A stretch of DNA of 64,000 bases from Megachile rotundata (Eukaryota > Arthropoda > Insecta > Hymenoptera > Megachilidae): NCBI RefSeq assembly GCF_050947335.1, contig NW_027473514.1, forward strand, positions 62,001-126,000, given 5' to 3'. Shown here in pieces: positions 63,497 to 64,000 of this stretch. The first letter of the stretch is position 1. Each line of letters begins with the position of its first letter. Both the position numbers and the translations under genes were made by a program. The notes beneath the pieces are model-generated. The model saw only the letters and a program-made list of their open reading frames with translations, was not told where the DNA came from and did no database searches.

Positions 63497-64000
63497 TGAT
63501 AATAGTATGAGTAATAGGTATAGTAATTGTCGTTCTATCGATCATATAAGCATAATATGGCTAATAATATGAGTTAGATTGATAATAGTAAGTGTAATAA
63601 GTACAGTAATTGTCGTTCTGTCGATCATATAAGCATAATATGGCTAATAATATGAGTTAGATTGATAATAATAAGAGTAATAAGTATAGTAATTGTCGTT
63701 CTATCGATCATATAAGCATAATATGGCTAATAATATGAGTTAGATCGATAATGATAAGAGTAGTAAGTACAGTAATTGTCGTTCTATCGATCATATGAGC
63801 ATAATATGGCTAATAATATGAGTTAGATTGATAATAGTATGAGTAATAGGTATAGTAATTGTCGTTCTATCGATCATATAAGCATAATATGGCTAATAAT
63901 ATGAGTTAGATTGATAATAGTAAGTGTAATAAGTACAGTAATTGTCGTTCTGTCGATCATATAAGCATAATATGGCTAATAATATGAGTTAGATTGATAA
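63497..64000 (+). repeat. 4-monomer tandem unit at the window end
   Basis: The order GTATGAGTAATAGG, TAGTAAGTG/GTTCTGTCG, TAAGAG, CGATAATGAT/CATATGAGC (63,497-63,828) restarts at 63,829 and runs into the window end, giving a period of 332 bp. Only one and a half units are visible, so it may be the start of a local short-period array. Confidence 0.65.

Larger units (their letters stand above)
1..64000 (+). repeat. 83-bp satellite array, 771 monomers
   Basis: This is a single head-to-tail tandem array that fills the window. Monomer starts were followed at 2, 85, 168, 251, 334 and 417 and checked at many later points up to 63,995; 63,995 minus 2 is exactly 771 x 83. All monomers share one orientation, and no inverted monomer, transposon or unique sequence interrupts them. 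The consensus has A34, T29, G14 and C6, so G exceeds C more than twofold on this strand. It is a non-coding satellite, probably heterochromatic. The family is not one I recognise. Both ends are cut by the window, so the real array is longer. Variant monomers differ by a few substitutions each, and their order defines higher-order blocks listed separately. Confidence 0.98.
42081..64000 (+). repeat. Satellite domain III
   Basis: From 42,081 the AACAG, TATCGATA, CGAAAATGAT and TTATAATAATAATAG types vanish. They are replaced by GTCATTG with CATATGTGC, TAATGGG with TGTAGTT, CATACAAGCACAAT, AGATTAATAATAAT, GATTATATATGC, GTCTAGTAATATAAG, GATAGGTTGATAAAA, GTTGAGAAAAATAAG, GTACTTG, GTATGAGTAATAGG and GTTCGGTCG. 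The first monomer (42,081) begins like TAGTGAGTG and ends with the new GTTCGGTCG, so it looks like the junction. Higher-order spacing inside is 28, 31, 38, 44, 45 and 48 monomers. Confidence 0.8.

Noticed and set aside
1..64000. CRISPR array
   Set aside because: The sequence alternates conserved and variable parts at a fixed period, but the variable parts are closely related variants of one sequence, not unique spacers, and the whole 83-bp unit is homologous throughout.
1..64000. Protein-coding genes or a repetitive protein
   Set aside because: Each monomer carries TAA, TAG and TGA in several frames, and since 83 is not divisible by three each frame meets all of them. On the minus strand the longest stop-free stretch in the consensus is about 100 bases.
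1..64000. CENP-B box
   Set aside because: GTCGTTCTATCGATC does not fit the core pattern TTCG....A..CGGG of the mammalian CENP-B box; the required CGGG is missing in the types inspected.
1..64000. Bacterial iteron or DnaA-box origin
   Set aside because: Iteron arrays hold a few to tens of copies of about 20 bp; 771 copies of 83 bp with block duplications do not fit, and no DnaA box of the TTATCCACA form was seen.
1..64000. tRNA, 5S rRNA or other RNA gene repeated in tandem
   Set aside because: The monomer has no A or B box, no cloverleaf-capable stems and no terminator run of T on the appropriate strand; at 24% GC it lacks the stable pairing of such RNAs.
1..64000. Telomeric or simple-sequence repeat
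   Set aside because: TAATAA motifs are frequent, but the period is 83 bp and no short telomere-type unit runs in tandem.
1..64000. Curved DNA from phased A-tracts
   Set aside because: Runs of four or more A are nearly absent from the consensus and occur only in some variants such as GATAAAAATAAG, so classical A-tract bending is not supported.

Overview
The whole 64,000-base window is one uninterrupted satellite DNA array. It is built from an AT-rich monomer of 83 bp repeated head to tail, always in the same orientation. Counting from base 2, exactly 771 monomers end at 63,994. The window starts and ends inside the array, so both true edges lie outside it. I found no protein gene, tRNA, rRNA, transposon, CRISPR array or unique spacer. 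The reference-like monomer (168-250) is about 24% GC (A34, T29, G14, C6). Stop codons in every frame, with a period of 83 that is not a multiple of three, rule out real reading frames on either strand.

An array this long, pure and locally homogenised is typical of eukaryotic heterochromatin (centromeric, pericentromeric, subtelomeric or sex-chromosomal). I do not recognise the family and cannot name the species. CpG is not depleted (2 per monomer, about 1 expected), which fits a genome with little germline DNA methylation, such as many insects and other invertebrates. That is a weak inference.

The information lies in the order of monomer variants. Domain I (1 to about 13,080) is mainly one long block (1-6,973) and its shortened copy (6,641-12,450), then a third partial copy. 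Domain II (about 13,080 to 42,080) carries monomers with an AACAG/GTACAG signature, many holding the octamer TATCGATA, and nested duplications at offsets of 19, 46, 52, 94, 113 and 126 monomers, plus a tandem duplication of 11 monomers. Domain III (42,081 to the end) loses the AACAG and TATCGATA types and gains others (CATATGTGC, TAATGGG, GTACTTG, GTTCGGTCG). It contains a nearly perfect tandem duplication of a 48-monomer unit (43,990-47,974 and 47,975-51,959).

The duplications are almost all whole numbers of monomers, and only eight single-base length changes occur in 64 kb. The pattern fits repeated unequal exchange or replication-based amplification in monomer register, overlaid by substitutions. 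Duplicate boundaries were found by following diagnostic variants by eye, not by full alignment; identity levels are therefore approximate.
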